A stretch of 64,000 bases of DNA from Labrenzia sp. R4_2 (lineage in GTDB: Bacteria > Pseudomonadota > Alphaproteobacteria > Rhizobiales > Stappiaceae), in the NCBI RefSeq assembly GCF_017743865.1, contig NZ_JAGHRJ010000005.1, forward strand, positions 124,001-188,000, given 5' to 3'. The stretch's first letter is position 1. Each line of letters begins with the position of its first letter. The notes beneath the pieces were generated by a model. It made no database searches. It was not told the origin of the DNA and was given only the letters and a program-made list of their open reading frames with translations. The position numbers were made by a program, and so were the translations under genes. This document shows, piece after piece, positions 54,728-64,000 of the stretch.

Positions 54728-56692
54728 TTAAGCTGCCCGGATCTGGCCGAGGAAGCGGTTCACTTCATCGCGCAGCAAATTAGACTGTTCGGTCAGGTCA
54801 TTGATGCTGGATTGGACCGCATGGGTTGCATCGCTGGATTCCACCGATGCGTCTTTCACGACCTTAATGCTGTCCGAAACATCCCGAGTACCATTCGCGG
54901 CCTGGGCAACGTTTTCAGCAACGCTTTGAGTCGTTGCCCCCTGCTCTTCCATGGCGGACGCGATCGCGGTCGAAGACTGTTCCAGATCGCGCATGACATC
55001 GCCGATTTTTGCGATAGACCCAACCGCGGTCTTGGTTTCCGCCTGAATTTCCGTCACCAACTCCGAAATGTTTTCCGTTGCCTTGGCCGTTTCGTTTGCG
55101 AGTGCCTTCACTTCACTGGCAACAACCGCGAACCCCTTCCCGGCCTCACCGGCGCGGGCAGACTCGATGGTCGCGTTCAGTGCGAGGAGATTGGTCTGCT
55201 CGGCAATATCGGAAATCATCGAAACAACTTCACCGATACGGTCGGCCATGTTGGCAAGTGTTTCCATCTGGGTCGCGGTGCCGGTCACATCCTGAGCCGC
55301 GCTCTTGGAAGCAGCGGACGCACGGATGATTTGCTCATTGATCTCGCTGATTGACGCGGTCATTTCCTCAGCAGCGGACGCAACGACGGAAACGTTTTCT
55401 GTTGTCTGCGCAGAGGCCGACGCTGCCACTTCAGCGCGTTCGCTGGTGTTTTCCGATACACGTGCCATGGTCTGTGCGCTTTGATCCAGATTGGCAGCGG
55501 TGCTGGAAACACGCTCCACAATTGAACCCACGGAAGCTTCGAACTGGCTTGCCAGATTCTCCATCAACGCGCGTTTTTCTTCTTCGGCCCGCGCCGTGCG
55601 ATCCTGTTGCTCCTGTTCAAGCTCTAGTGTGCGGATGGCGTTTGCGCGGAAGACTTCCACCGCACGGGCGATGCTGCCGATTTCATTGCCGCGGTCAGCA
55701 TAGGCGACGGTCACATCATTGTTGCCGCCCGCCAATTCGTTCATGACTCCGGTGAGGTCGTTGATCGGGCGTGTGATGCTGCGTCCGATCAGCCAACCAA
55801 GACCAATCGCCAGTATCAAACTGATTGACCCGATCACAAGGAAGAGGTTGTTCGAGAAACTGCGCGCAGATTCGAGACCGGCACTTGCAGCCTGCTTGCC
55901 AAGATAAGCGGCTTCGGACAGCTTTGACCAATCCGGCATGATCTTCGCAAAAGTCTCGTCCGCGGCTGCGACCTGCGCATCAATGAACCGGGCCTTTTCA
56001 GCAAATTTTTTGAAAGCCGCCTGGTATGTATCAAGAAGCGCGCTGATTTCTTTTTGCTCCGCATCCGGCAGGCCGCTGTTGGGAAGCATTTCTGCAAATT
56101 CACTGCGCCGGTCATCGATCCGGCCGATGTATTTATCGTCGCCGCGAAGCATGAAGTCCTTCTCATGACGGCGCATCATGAGCATCTTGACTGTCAGCGC
56201 ATCCAGGTTGGCCGCTTTCAACTTTTCTTCGACGTTATGAACAGCGCCGCGAAGCTCACCTTTCAGACCAACTTTCTCGTTCAAACCCATTTCCGTGGAT
56301 TGAACCACAATCGCATCGAAATCGGATTTATGCTGTGCAAGCGTAGTCTCAAGGCTTTCGATCACCGGCATCTGATCGGCAGCTTCCGGTTTTTCCGCAG
56401 TCAGTTTCAAAAACTCTACTGCTTCGCCATAACGCTCAGCATAAGTGGCCTGAAGCGTCTCGTCTTTCGTCAGCAAGAAGTCCTTTTCCAACCGCCTCAT
56501 GTCCTGCGCCTTCGCCAGAACCTGGGACACGTAGTAGTCCATCTGGGAGTATTCAGCGAGGCGATCATTTTCGGTGCTGACAAGCTCCTGGCTATGCCGG
56601 GCGACAAAAAACAGGAGAACGATTGCAACAACGGTGATGGCCGAAAGACTGCCCACCCGAGCGGCGATCGACAGATTGGTGATTGACTTCAT
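54728..56692 (-). CDS. Methyl-accepting chemotaxis protein with HBM-type sensor
   Basis: 654 residues. The first helix is at about 13-31 and the second at about 280-305. The periplasmic part of about 250 residues carries two similar helices with [13 protein letters not shown] and [13 protein letters not shown], the hallmark of the helical bimodular (HBM) sensor. HAMP ([19 protein letters not shown]) and the signalling domain with hairpin tip [37 protein letters not shown] follow, shown here in parts. No CheR-tethering pentapeptide ends the protein. No che genes are adjacent. Confidence 0.93.
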   Translation of the reverse strand: MKSITNLSIAARVGSLSAITVVAIVLLFFVARHSQELVSTENDRLAEYSQMDYYVSQVLAKAQDMRRLEKDFLLTKDETLQATYAERYGEAVEFLKLTAEKPEAADQMPVIESLETTLAQHKSDFDAIVVQSTEMGLNEKVGLKGELRGAVHNVEEKLKAANLDALTVKMLMMRRHEKDFMLRGDDKYIGRIDDRRSEFAEMLPNSGLPDAEQKEISALLDTYQAAFKKFAEKARFIDAQVAAADETFAKIMPDWSKLSEAAYLGKQAASAGLESARSFSNNLFLVIGSISLILAIGLGWLIGRSITRPINDLTGVMNELAGGNNDVTVAYADRGNEIGSIARAVEVFRANAIRTLELEQEQQDRTARAEEEKRALMENLASQFEASVGSIVERVSSTAANLDQSAQTMARVSENTSERAEVAASASAQTTENVSVVASAAEEMTASISEINEQIIRASAASKSAAQDVTGTATQMETLANMADRIGEVVSMISDIAEQTNLLALNATIESARAGEAGKGFAVVASEVKALANETAKATENISELVTEIQAETKTAVGSIAKIGDVMRDLEQSSTAIASAMEEQGATTQSVAENVAQAANGTRDVSDSIKVVKDASVESSDATHAVQSSINDLTEQSNLLRDEVNRFLGQIRAA

Positions 56693-57056
56693 GATTGCAC
56701 AGACTCTTTTTTATTACCGCAAGATGCATTACACAACTCACGAAAGGTAAGTACAGAAGAAGCAAAACGAATTAATATTCCTTTACGACTGATCTCTGAA
56801 AACTGGATATTTGAAGGTATTTTGATTGAATCTATTTGAGAAATACAACCAAGAGATGATAAATACGGCTAAATACTAAGCCAGCAAACAAAATTTCAAA
56901 TTATCAATCAGAAACTCAGTGGAAAATGTCTGACGGTCACAATTCGCGTCCACGGAAGCTTCATCGCTAATGCGACCTCATAGGGTCGAGATAAAAACTC
57001 GCGCGTCCGCTGGACATCCGATCCGCAAACCCGCAGATCGGACCTTCGCAAAACAC
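56693..57056. other. AT-rich intergenic region, chemoreceptor promoter
   Basis: 364 bases between the receptor start and the end of thpR. It is clearly AT-rich in the receptor-proximal 230 bases, as expected for a promoter or upstream regulatory region. No coding potential or convincing RNA structure was seen. Confidence 0.45.
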
Positions 57057-57593
57057 TCAAGCTGCCAGTGGGTAAGCTTCTTCCACCAAGTATGGCCCGC
57101 CACCAACACTTGATTTTGCAGAGAACAAGACGAACCGGCCTGCAATAAATGGCGGAGCCTGGAAGTTACCGCGCTCGCACAACCACTTGGCAACATCTTC
57201 ATTATTGGATGTTTTACAGCGGGCCAGAGTGACATGGGGCACGTACTTGCGCCGCTCTGCCGGCAAGTGAAGCCGTTGCAGGATGCGCTCTTGCTCGCTT
57301 TGAAGCTCGGACAAAGCCGATGTCAGCTGCACACCGGCCCAGACCGCGTGTGGCTTGCCATTGCCGAAGGACCCAAGGCCATCAAGCCTGATCTCAATGG
57401 GATCGCGGCGGATCCGGTCGAGTGCATCAACCACTTCATCCGCCGTACGATCATCGATATCGCCAATGAAGCGCAGAGTGATGTGATAGTTTTCCGGATC
57501 GATCCAGCGGGCACCCCGAAGGCCTCCCCGGAGCATGGACAACATGAGGGCCGTCTCAGACGGAATCTCAAGGCCTGTAAAAAGCCGCGGCAT
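57057..57593 (-). CDS. thpR: RNA 2',3'-cyclic phosphodiesterase (ThpR/LigT)
   Basis: 178 residues from ATG 57593. A 2H phosphoesterase: the two HxT motifs are HITLRFIGD near residues 38-46 and HVTLARCK near residues 120-127. It hydrolyses 2',3'-cyclic phosphates on RNA ends; its original LigT activity is reversible 2'-5' joining. An in-frame ATG six codons further up (57611) is equally usable. It lies downstream of the aldo/keto reductase gene. Confidence 0.92.
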   Translation of the reverse strand: MPRLFTGLEIPSETALMLSMLRGGLRGARWIDPENYHITLRFIGDIDDRTADEVVDALDRIRRDPIEIRLDGLGSFGNGKPHAVWAGVQLTSALSELQSEQERILQRLHLPAERRKYVPHVTLARCKTSNNEDVAKWLCERGNFQAPPFIAGRFVLFSAKSSVGGGPYLVEEAYPLAA

Positions 57594-57705
57594 AGGTGTT
57601 CCCTCCGCCAAACGCTGATGTCCCCATCAGGAATCAACTTGATGAAATTGGCAAGACAAAAAACCAACACTTTGAAGACAATGCAGTTTTTGTGTGGAGA
57701 GAGAT

Positions 57706-57737
57706 TTCGAGCCGGACAATTCCTTGCCCGGCTCGAA
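57706..57737. repeat. Perfect inverted repeat between aldo/keto reductase and thpR
   Basis: TTCGAGCCGG (57706-57715) and CCGGCTCGAA (57728-57737) make a ten-base-pair stem around twelve bases. There is no T-run, so it is either a weak terminator-like barrier for the reductase transcript or an operator for thpR. Confidence 0.5.
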
Positions 57738-57780
57738 GGGAAGACCGTGGTTTGATTCTCTTAAAAACCGCGATGGTCAG

Positions 57781-58833
57781 TTACGGCGCGGTGTTGCCGA
57801 ATTCCTGATGGATCGCGTCGATCTTCTCAAGGACATCGCTGCTTAACGTCACATCGGCAGCAGCAATGTCATTCTCCAGCTGATCCATGCGCGTTGCCCC
57901 AAGAATGACGGACGTCATGAAGTCACGGGACTTGGCAAAGGCAATCGCCATTTGTGCCGGATCGAGACCGGCTTCATCTGCCAGATTGACATAGGCGTCA
58001 TAGGCTTCGATCGACCGCGGATGCTCATAGCGTTGCAGGCGGTCAAACAGCACTTTGCGGGAGCCGGCCGGCATTGCGCCGTTCCTGTACTTGCCCGTCA
58101 GATAGCCTTGCGCGAGCGCGGAGTATCCAAGCAAACCAACATTTTCGCGTTGCGCGATCTCTGCCAATCCGGTTTCGAAAGTGCGGTTGACCAGGTTGTA
58201 GGTGTTCTGGATCGAGGCGACCCGCGGCAAACCAAGGTGCTCGGACGCCGCCACATAGCGCATGGCGCCCCAGGAGCTCTCATTGGAGATCCCGATGTGG
58301 CGGACCTTGCCGCTTTTCACCAGGTCCGCCATCACTTCCAGCGTGCTTTCAATGCTGTTCTCGTCTTCATGAAGCTCCGGCGGAGACCAGCGCGCCGGAT
58401 TGGCGCCGAAGTTGCTCATGTTCCGATCCGGCCAGTGGATCTGGTAAAGGTCGATATAGTCGGTCTGAAGGTTTTTCAGGCTCCGGTCGACCGCAAATTC
58501 GATTTCCGCTCGAGTCAGGCTGGCACCCTTGCCGTGCTCGCGGAACCAATCCATGCCGGTCCTGCCGACAACCTTGGTCGCCAAAACGACTTTGTCCCGG
58601 TTGCCGGTTTTTTGAAACCATGTGCCGATGATCCGTTCCGTCCGCCCCTGCGTTTCCTTCTTTGGCGGGATTGCATAGAGCTCGGCCGTATCGAAAAAAT
58701 TGATCCCCTTCTCCAGGGCATAATCCATTTGAGCATGACCTTCGGCTTCCGTGTTTTGTTCGCCATAGGTCATTGTGCCAAGGCACAATGCGCTGACCTT
58801 TATATCCGTGCGGCCAAGCGTGCGCAGTTCCAT
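57781..58833 (-). CDS. Aldo/keto reductase, Tas-like
   Basis: 350 residues, NADPH-dependent (alpha/beta)8 barrel. The catalytic tetrad is visible as Asp and Tyr in FFDTAELYAIPP, Lys in LATKVVG and His in LYQIHWPDR. The overall text follows E. coli Tas (GTMTYGEQNTEAEGHAQMDYAL at the start, ETQGRTERI, NSNEL-like ISNESSWGAMRY, MAIAFAKSRDF), as I remember it. Substrate unknown; Tas was named for complementing a tyrosine auxotroph. Single gene. Confidence 0.9.
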   Translation of the reverse strand: MELRTLGRTDIKVSALCLGTMTYGEQNTEAEGHAQMDYALEKGINFFDTAELYAIPPKKETQGRTERIIGTWFQKTGNRDKVVLATKVVGRTGMDWFREHGKGASLTRAEIEFAVDRSLKNLQTDYIDLYQIHWPDRNMSNFGANPARWSPPELHEDENSIESTLEVMADLVKSGKVRHIGISNESSWGAMRYVAASEHLGLPRVASIQNTYNLVNRTFETGLAEIAQRENVGLLGYSALAQGYLTGKYRNGAMPAGSRKVLFDRLQRYEHPRSIEAYDAYVNLADEAGLDPAQMAIAFAKSRDFMTSVILGATRMDQLENDIAAADVTLSSDVLEKIDAIHQEFGNTAP

Positions 58834-58891
58834 GAGGGATATCCTTGTTTACAGGTAATTTGTGTTCGGCAGGATCAGAGATGTCTGAATG

Positions 58892-59521
58892 CTACTTTTT
58901 GGAGACTTGTACCAGCAACTCTTCGACCGTTGGTAGAATGTTTTCAACGATAACGCCAACGCCCTCCGCATTCGGGTGAATGCCATCGGCGAGATTGAGA
59001 TCCGGGTTCAGCGCAACACCTTCCAGAAAGAAGGGATAGAGCAATGCGCCATGCGCCTCGGCGATGTCTTTATAGATCGTGTCGAAGGATGCAGCATAGT
59101 CCTCGCCAAGATTGCGTGGGGCGAGCATGCCCGCAACAAGCACCGCAATGTCCTTGTCGGTCAGGCGTTTCACGATTTGTGTAAGGTTGTTCCGTGTCAG
59201 ATCCGGCTGAATGCCGCGCAAGGCATCATTGGCTCCAAGCTCAACGATGACAGCGTCAGCGTCAGTTCCCACCGACCAATCGAGCCGGGAAAGTCCACCG
59301 GAGGAGGTGTCACCGGAAACACCGGCATTGACGACCTCCACAGAATGCCCGCGTGCATCCAGCGCTTTTTGCAGCTGTTCCGGAAAGCCTTCCCCGGCCT
59401 GCAGCTGATACCCGGCGGACAAACTGTCTCCCAGCACAACGAGCTTTATATCAGCGGCATTTGCAGTGCTGGTTCCCAACCACAACAGAGGCAGCATGAA
59501 AAACAGAAAGAAACGATACAC
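58892..59521 (-). CDS. tesA: Periplasmic arylesterase/thioesterase TesA-like (SGNH hydrolase)
   Basis: 209 residues from GTG 59521, about the E. coli TesA size; ATGs at 59566 and 59497 are alternatives. A signal peptide (LFFMLPLLWLGTSTANA) precedes the SGNH blocks: VLGDSLSAGYQL (Ser), NAGVSGDTSSGGL (Gly), ELGANDALRG (Asn) and DGIHPNAEGVGV (Asp-His). It is divergent from the ybbA/ybbP-type ABC genes, the same layout as tesA-ybbA-ybbP in E. coli and many proteobacteria. Confidence 0.9.
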   Translation of the reverse strand: MYRFFLFFMLPLLWLGTSTANAADIKLVVLGDSLSAGYQLQAGEGFPEQLQKALDARGHSVEVVNAGVSGDTSSGGLSRLDWSVGTDADAVIVELGANDALRGIQPDLTRNNLTQIVKRLTDKDIAVLVAGMLAPRNLGEDYAASFDTIYKDIAEAHGALLYPFFLEGVALNPDLNLADGIHPNAEGVGVIVENILPTVEELLVQVSKK

Positions 59522-59644
59522 TCTAATACACTTTCCTGACTGGAAGACTTGGCACAACAGGCCCATATGGTCGCAAAGTGACCACTTGTCGAGGGCATGT
59601 GATGGCCAGAACGGCCAACATATGACCGTTATAAAGGCCCAAAG

Positions 59645-60361
59645 ATGACGACGACACCAGCCATTGCCTTGAAAAATGTCCACTTGACCCTTGGAGAAGG
59701 GGCCGGACAGGTTCACATCCTGAAGGGTATTGATCTGGAGATTGGAAAGAGCACATCCGTTGGCCTGGTCGGACCATCCGGCTCGGGTAAATCGACCCTC
59801 CTCATGGTGATGGCCGGACTGGAACGCGCCGATGAAGGATCCGTTGTCGTTGCCGGATCAGAACTCGGCGGACTTTCAGAAGACCAGCTAGCGCTGTTTA
59901 GAGGCCGCAATGTCGGCATCATCTTTCAGTCGTTTCACCTTGTCCCGAATATGACAGCGCTGGAAAACGTCGCAGTGCCTCTTGAACTTGCAGGCGATGC
60001 GGACGCCTTCAAAAAAGCCCAGGCGGAGCTTGAGGCCGTTGGTCTTGGAAAACGCATGCACCACTATCCGGCACAGATGTCCGGCGGAGAGCAACAACGG
60101 GTCGCCGTTGCGCGCGCGCTCGTTGTGGAGCCGGAAATCCTGATCGCAGATGAGCCGACAGGGAACCTGGACGAAAGTACAGGCGCACAAATCGTCGACT
60201 TGATGTTCTCAGCGCAGCGCGACCGCAAAACCACGCTGGTTCTTGTGACGCACGATCCGGCCCTTGCCGAAAAATGTGACCGGGTCATCCGGGTCCGCTC
60301 GGGCGAAATAGAAGAAACCACCCAAAATCTGGCCGCAACGCAAGAACAGGTGTCCGCATGA
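59645..60361 (+). CDS. ABC transporter ATP-binding protein, YbbA/LolD type
   Basis: 238 residues. Walker A is GPSGSGKSTLLMVMAGL, the signature is MSGGEQQRVAVARALV and Walker B is ILIADEPTGNLDEST, followed by the switch LVTHD. Its ATPase pairs with the FtsX-like permease that follows; TGA of this gene overlaps the ATG of the permease (ATGA). The complex belongs to the MacB/LolCDE class, which works by mechanotransmission rather than by transport through the membrane. The tesA-adjacent position identifies YbbA. Confidence 0.92.
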   Translation: MTTTPAIALKNVHLTLGEGAGQVHILKGIDLEIGKSTSVGLVGPSGSGKSTLLMVMAGLERADEGSVVVAGSELGGLSEDQLALFRGRNVGIIFQSFHLVPNMTALENVAVPLELAGDADAFKKAQAELEAVGLGKRMHHYPAQMSGGEQQRVAVARALVVEPEILIADEPTGNLDESTGAQIVDLMFSAQRDRKTTLVLVTHDPALAEKCDRVIRVRSGEIEETTQNLAATQEQVSA

Positions 60362-62940
60362 GCGGATTTGTGTCCGGCGAGCTTGGCCGCAACAACCAGA
60401 CCTTCCGCCTCGCCCTCCGGTTTGCCCTGCGCGAACTGCGCGGCGGCTTGAAGGGCTTTTACATTTTCATTGCCTGTATTGCGCTTGGGGTGGCCGCAAT
60501 CTCCGGTGTGACCTCGGTTTCCCGAGCCTTGACCGAAGGGATCTCGCAGGAAGGCCAAGCCATTTTGGGCGGCGATCTGTCCTTCCGTCTGGTTCATCGT
60601 CAAGTGAATGAGGACGAGCGGAGCTACATCGACAGTCTCGGTGCAGTTTCGGAAGTCGCGACATTGCGCGCAATGGCCCGGCGCGCAGACACAGCGGACC
60701 AGGCGCTTGTAGAGCTTAAGGCGGTCGATGATGTTTATCCGCTCTATGGCGCGCTCGAGCTGCAATCAGGGCAAAGCCTTGTGGGCGCACTGGAACAGCG
60801 TGACGGGCGCTGGGGAGCTGTGGCCGAACTGGCCCTGCTGGCCCGTCTTGATGTTGAAGTTGGTGACACACTTGAGCTTGGCCGCACGAGTGTCGAAATC
60901 ACGGACGTCATTGAAACTGAACCCGACAAGCTCGCAGGCGGAATGGAGTTCGGCCCCCGCCTGATGATCTCCACCGAGGCAATCGGCGAAACTGGTCTCG
61001 TTCAGCCGGGCAGTTTGGTCCGCTGGCATTACCGGGTGCGCATGGATCCCGCGCCGAGCATCGGCGAGCTTAAACAGATCGAGGAAGAAGCGGAACAAAC
61101 TGAAGCCGATGCCGGTTGGCGGGTGCGCTCCAGAGCCAACGCGTCTCCCGGCCTTCAGCGCAGCATCGACCGGTTTGCACAATTTCTGACGCTCGTTGGT
61201 CTCACAGCTCTTGTTGTGGGCGGCGTTGGCGTTGCCAATGCGGTTCGGGCCTTCCTGGAAACGAAGCGGGAAGTCATTGCAAGCTTCAAGTGCCTGGGCG
61301 CAACCGGGGGGTTCGTTTTCCAGATTTATCTGGTTCAGATGCTGGCGCTTGCCCTGATCGGGATTGGCATCGGGCTGGTCATTGGAGCAATGATCCCGTT
61401 TGCCGCTGGTGCTGCGCTTTCCAATGTTCTTCCGGTCAAACTTGCGGTCGGCATCTATCCAAGCGAACTGGGCCTGGGCCTCGTATACGGCCTCTTGACC
61501 GCGCTGGCTTTTGCGCTTTGGCCGCTTGGCCGGGCTCATGACGTTCCACCGACCGCCCTGTTCCGCGATATTGTTGCGGCGGGCTCCAAATGGCCCCGTA
61601 AACGCTATTTGTTCGCCACGGCTCTCACCGTGGTCGTCCTTGCGTCCATCGCCATCCTGCTGGCCTATGACAAGCGGATCGCAACGATCTATATCGCGGC
61701 GTCCGCCGGGGCTTTTGTGCTTTTGGTGGTTGTGGCGCGGATCATCATGTGGCTCGCCAAACGCCTGCCTCCGGTCCGCTCCACAGAGTTGCGGCTGGCA
61801 ATTGCCAACATTCACCGCCCTGGTGCCCTGACGCCGTCCGTCGTTCTGTCTCTTGGCTTGGGCCTCTCCCTGCTGGTCGCCCTGACCCTGATTGATGGAA
61901 ACCTTCGCCGGGAGCTCACCGCGACCATCGCAGGTGAAGCGCCAAGCTTCTTCTTTGTCGACATTCAAAGCCATGAGCGGGACGCGTTTGAAACCCTGCT
62001 GCGCGAAGAAGCTCCAAACGCAGACCTTCAAAGTGTGCCGATGTTGCGTGGCCGGATTGTTAGCCTCAACGGCATCAGCAGCGATGATTTCGTGCCCGCC
62101 CAAGAAGGGTCCGACTGGGTACTGCGCGGCGACCGCGGCATCACTTACGAGGCTACGCTCCCGCCGAACTCGGAACTGGCGACCGGTGAATGGTGGCTGC
62201 AAGACTATTCCGGGCCTCCACTGGTCTCCTTTGACGCGGAGGCTGCAACAGACCTCGGCCTCAAGATTGGCGACACCGTTTCTGTGAACGTTCTTGGCCG
62301 CGAAATCTCCGCAGAGATTGCAAATACGCGGGACGTGGAATGGCAGTCGCTTGGCATCAACTTCGTCATGGTGTTCTCGCCAAACACATTTGCCGGGGCG
62401 CCGCATGCGCATCTGATGACCCTTGGCTGGGATGATAACGTCCAGACAGATACCGAGTTGGCCTTGTTAAAGACCGTCTCCAGCAGCTTCCCGACCGTCA
62501 CCAGCGTCCGCGTGAAAGATGCGATCTCCCAGGTGAACAACATCGTGGCTCAGCTCGCATGGGCGATCCGCGGCGCCTCCTCCATAACGCTGATTGCCAG
62601 CATTCTTGTCTTGGCAGGCGCACTCGCCGCCGGGCATCGCAGCCGCATCTATGACGCCGTCATCTTGAAGACCATTGGCGCCACACGAACGCGGCTGATC
62701 CTGGCCTATGGCCTCGAATATGCGATCCTTGGCCTTGTTACAGCAGTGTTTGCCGTTTTGGCGGGCGGCATTGCTGCCTGGTATGTCATCACTGCAATCA
62801 TGGGCGGAACCTTTACGCTGCTGCCAGTTACAGCGTTCAGTGCTGCCCTAATCGCGCTTGTCCTGACTGTCGGTTTCGGCCTGATCGGAACCTGGCGCGT
62901 TCTTGGCGAAAAACCTGCACCGGTTCTTAGAAACCTCTGA
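60358..62940 (+). CDS. FtsX-like ABC transporter permease, YbbP type
   Basis: 860 residues with the duplicated FtsX layout. An N-terminal helix (GFYIFIACIALGVAAISGVTSVSRAL region, residues about 30-55) leads to a periplasmic domain, then three helices about 275-400. A middle helix pair, a second periplasmic part, and three C-terminal helices about 730-850 follow. The GGVGVANAVRAFLETKREVIASFKCLGATGGF block and its later copy SRIYDAVILKTIGATRTRL are the coupling regions to the ATPase. The role is probably envelope stress or lipid handling; the substrate is unknown. Confidence 0.92.
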   Translation: MSGFVSGELGRNNQTFRLALRFALRELRGGLKGFYIFIACIALGVAAISGVTSVSRALTEGISQEGQAILGGDLSFRLVHRQVNEDERSYIDSLGAVSEVATLRAMARRADTADQALVELKAVDDVYPLYGALELQSGQSLVGALEQRDGRWGAVAELALLARLDVEVGDTLELGRTSVEITDVIETEPDKLAGGMEFGPRLMISTEAIGETGLVQPGSLVRWHYRVRMDPAPSIGELKQIEEEAEQTEADAGWRVRSRANASPGLQRSIDRFAQFLTLVGLTALVVGGVGVANAVRAFLETKREVIASFKCLGATGGFVFQIYLVQMLALALIGIGIGLVIGAMIPFAAGAALSNVLPVKLAVGIYPSELGLGLVYGLLTALAFALWPLGRAHDVPPTALFRDIVAAGSKWPRKRYLFATALTVVVLASIAILLAYDKRIATIYIAASAGAFVLLVVVARIIMWLAKRLPPVRSTELRLAIANIHRPGALTPSVVLSLGLGLSLLVALTLIDGNLRRELTATIAGEAPSFFFVDIQSHERDAFETLLREEAPNADLQSVPMLRGRIVSLNGISSDDFVPAQEGSDWVLRGDRGITYEATLPPNSELATGEWWLQDYSGPPLVSFDAEAATDLGLKIGDTVSVNVLGREISAEIANTRDVEWQSLGINFVMVFSPNTFAGAPHAHLMTLGWDDNVQTDTELALLKTVSSSFPTVTSVRVKDAISQVNNIVAQLAWAIRGASSITLIASILVLAGALAAGHRSRIYDAVILKTIGATRTRLILAYGLEYAILGLVTAVFAVLAGGIAAWYVITAIMGGTFTLLPVTAFSAALIALVLTVGFGLIGTWRVLGEKPAPVLRNL

Positions 62941-62997
62941 TACGGCCAAAGACGGTGTTAACCGTCAGAAAAATTTCATCAAACTCACCGCAGATGT

Positions 62998-63018
62998 GCG
63001 CCGGTTCATGACCGGCGC
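62998..63018. repeat. Inverted repeat downstream of the YbbP-like gene
   Basis: GCGCCGGT (62998-63005) and ACCGGCGC (63011-63018) around TCATG. A smaller stem GACGGT-GTTA-ACCGTC at 62951-62966 precedes it. Neither has a T-run; they may mark the transcript end or a regulatory site for the following secreted-protein gene. Confidence 0.45.
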
Positions 63019-63084
63019 GCCTTGCGTCATGCGATTATCTTGGATATCGGAAGAGAGATTTATCTCTTAAAGGGGCACTCCGAA

Positions 63085-63858
63085 ATGCCGGGCTATCGTT
63101 TGAAATCCATGTTTAAGACCACTCTAGCAGCCTCAATTGCGGCTTTGACCATGCTGTCAGCCGTGCCGGCCGCTCAAGCTGAAAGCCCGTTTCACACTGG
63201 CGTTTGGCAGCTGAATGACCCTGCCGGCAAGCGCGGCCTCGTTGTCAGTGACTGGCTGGTTTGGGAAGACGGCCTGCCGAAGCGCTGGCTTTACCGCCGC
63301 GCGGGAACCAATGACGCCAACCAGTTTGATTTCTTCACCCGCTCAATCGGTGACAGCGGTTTCACGCCGGTCGGCATCCGCGTTTATCGGACCGGTGAGC
63401 ATGAGATGAAATACACCATCTCTGAAAAGGGGAAGGATCCGATCGAGGTTTCCGCGAACCGTTTGTCGATCCCGAACTACAAGAATTCTTGCCTCTCGGT
63501 TGAAAACAAGGGCAACCGGCTGACCGGCGGCACCTGGACCGGCACACCGCAGTCTGCCGGAAAAAAACTCCGCCTGACCAAATCCAAGCTGACCATTGAT
63601 GGAAACGCGCGCAATGTGACCGTCGAAGATGTTCGCGTGGGTCGTGTCGGAATCATGGAGGACGGCAAACCCTTGGCGTTTTTCACGGATGCTGGCGGCG
63701 ATTATGGCGTTCTTCAGTGGTTCAAGCCGGGCGTAACGCCGGAAGTCATGCGCGACACCACAAAAGAAGTTATGGATTTCAAGGCAGAAGAAATCTTCCG
63801 CTGGCCACAAGGCACTTGCGATCGGCAGATCGAAAGCCGTCTTAAAGCCATGAAATAA
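63085..63858 (+). CDS. Secreted protein of unknown function
   Basis: 257 residues from ATG 63085 (MPGYRLKSMFKTTL); ATG 63109 is possible too, and an upstream ATG at 63022 is not supported. A signal peptide ends at PAAQAES. The mature part begins HTGVWQLNDPAGKRGLVVSDW and carries paired aromatics and a DRQ-C-terminal Cys pair (CLSVENKG, GTCDRQI). I do not recognise a family. It has no neighbour on its strand except the YbbP-like gene 144 bases upstream. Confidence 0.7.
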   Translation: MPGYRLKSMFKTTLAASIAALTMLSAVPAAQAESPFHTGVWQLNDPAGKRGLVVSDWLVWEDGLPKRWLYRRAGTNDANQFDFFTRSIGDSGFTPVGIRVYRTGEHEMKYTISEKGKDPIEVSANRLSIPNYKNSCLSVENKGNRLTGGTWTGTPQSAGKKLRLTKSKLTIDGNARNVTVEDVRVGRVGIMEDGKPLAFFTDAGGDYGVLQWFKPGVTPEVMRDTTKEVMDFKAEEIFRWPQGTCDRQIESRLKAMK

Positions 63859-64000
63859 GAACTCTTCTTAATCATAAGGCCCGGAAATACGGGCCGTAGC
63901 AGAAAGATTGCGATTTTTTCAGGAAAGTCATCTTGTGCTAGGGTCCGTATTCTCCCATATGTTGAGGGAGCTGTGCTGCAGGACTCCCTGCGCGCACAAG

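Noticed and set aside
56693-57056. Possible small RNA in the AT-rich gap before the chemoreceptor
   Set aside because: No stable stem followed by a T-run on either strand; better explained as promoter DNA.
60766-62412. 548-codon open frame antisense to the YbbP-like permease
   Set aside because: Long antisense frames are common in GC-rich DNA. Composition is extreme in Arg, Gln and His; the plus-strand frame has clear FtsX motifs.

Overview
The window is chromosomal DNA from an alphaproteobacterium. It is most likely a marine member of the Rhizobiales/Hyphomicrobiales close to Roseibium/Labrenzia/Stappia; this is an inference from gene content and order, not from a marker-gene search. Supporting signs are the conserved block aroK-aroB-CorC-like-bolA-J-protein-cobS-cobT facing xerD, an aerobic cobaltochelatase (CobST), a mesaconyl-CoA hydratase of the ethylmalonyl-CoA pathway, a ccmABCDG cytochrome c maturation cluster and a glnK-amt operon. 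The DNA is GC-rich except for a clearly AT-rich patch at about 8.15-9.99 kb. I found no rRNA, tRNA, CRISPR array, transposase or phage gene.

Layout. 1-0.7 kb: the start of a YiaV/YiaW-like membrane pair. 0.9-2.9 kb: argG and a 4Fe-4S protein, with the argG terminator lying inside the start of the Fe-S gene. 2.9-6.0 kb: folP-folK and a MarR-controlled Bcr/CflA-type efflux gene. 6.2-8.1 kb: typA/bipA. 8.15-9.9 kb: an AT-rich two-gene cassette of unknown function (a PUA/EVE-like protein with a membrane helix, and a membrane coiled-coil partner), followed by about 1 kb of gene-free DNA packed with hairpins. 10.9-13.3 kb: a DUF4345/NmrA pair divergent from an AraC regulator. 13.4-15.1 kb: mesaconyl-CoA hydratase and a PhnZ-like HD protein. 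15.1-21.1 kb: an L,D-transpeptidase lipoprotein, accA, a DUF3108 protein, rpmB, a VUT-family transporter and a phytase-like esterase.

21.1-31.2 kb: the core block cobT-cobS-J-protein, bolA, CorC-like, aroB, aroK, then a 47-residue membrane protein translationally coupled to xerD, then an acyl-CoA synthetase. 31.2-34.8 kb: a HAD phosphatase, an orphan UgpE-type permease, a cation diffusion facilitator and a DUF1223 protein. 34.9-37.9 kb: ccmG-ccmD-ccmC-ccmB-ccmA on the minus strand, where ccmA probably starts at CTG. 38.1-40.6 kb: a polysaccharide flippase coupled to a BioF2-type acyltransferase. 40.9-42.6 kb: glnK-amt under a likely sigma-54 promoter.

43-64 kb: housekeeping and signalling genes, including DUF924, TusA-like, phhB, a class III nucleotide cyclase, LMW-PTP, PAP2, a DsbA-like isomerase, a hybrid kinase, an AEC carrier, GluQRS without its zinc cysteines, AlkA, an alpha/beta hydrolase, GT4, an HBM-type chemoreceptor, ThpR, a Tas-like aldo/keto reductase, the conserved tesA/ybbA-ybbP locus and a secreted unknown.

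The best candidate for an undescribed system is the AT-rich pair at 8159-9895. The rest is mostly core genome with local oddities, each listed separately.
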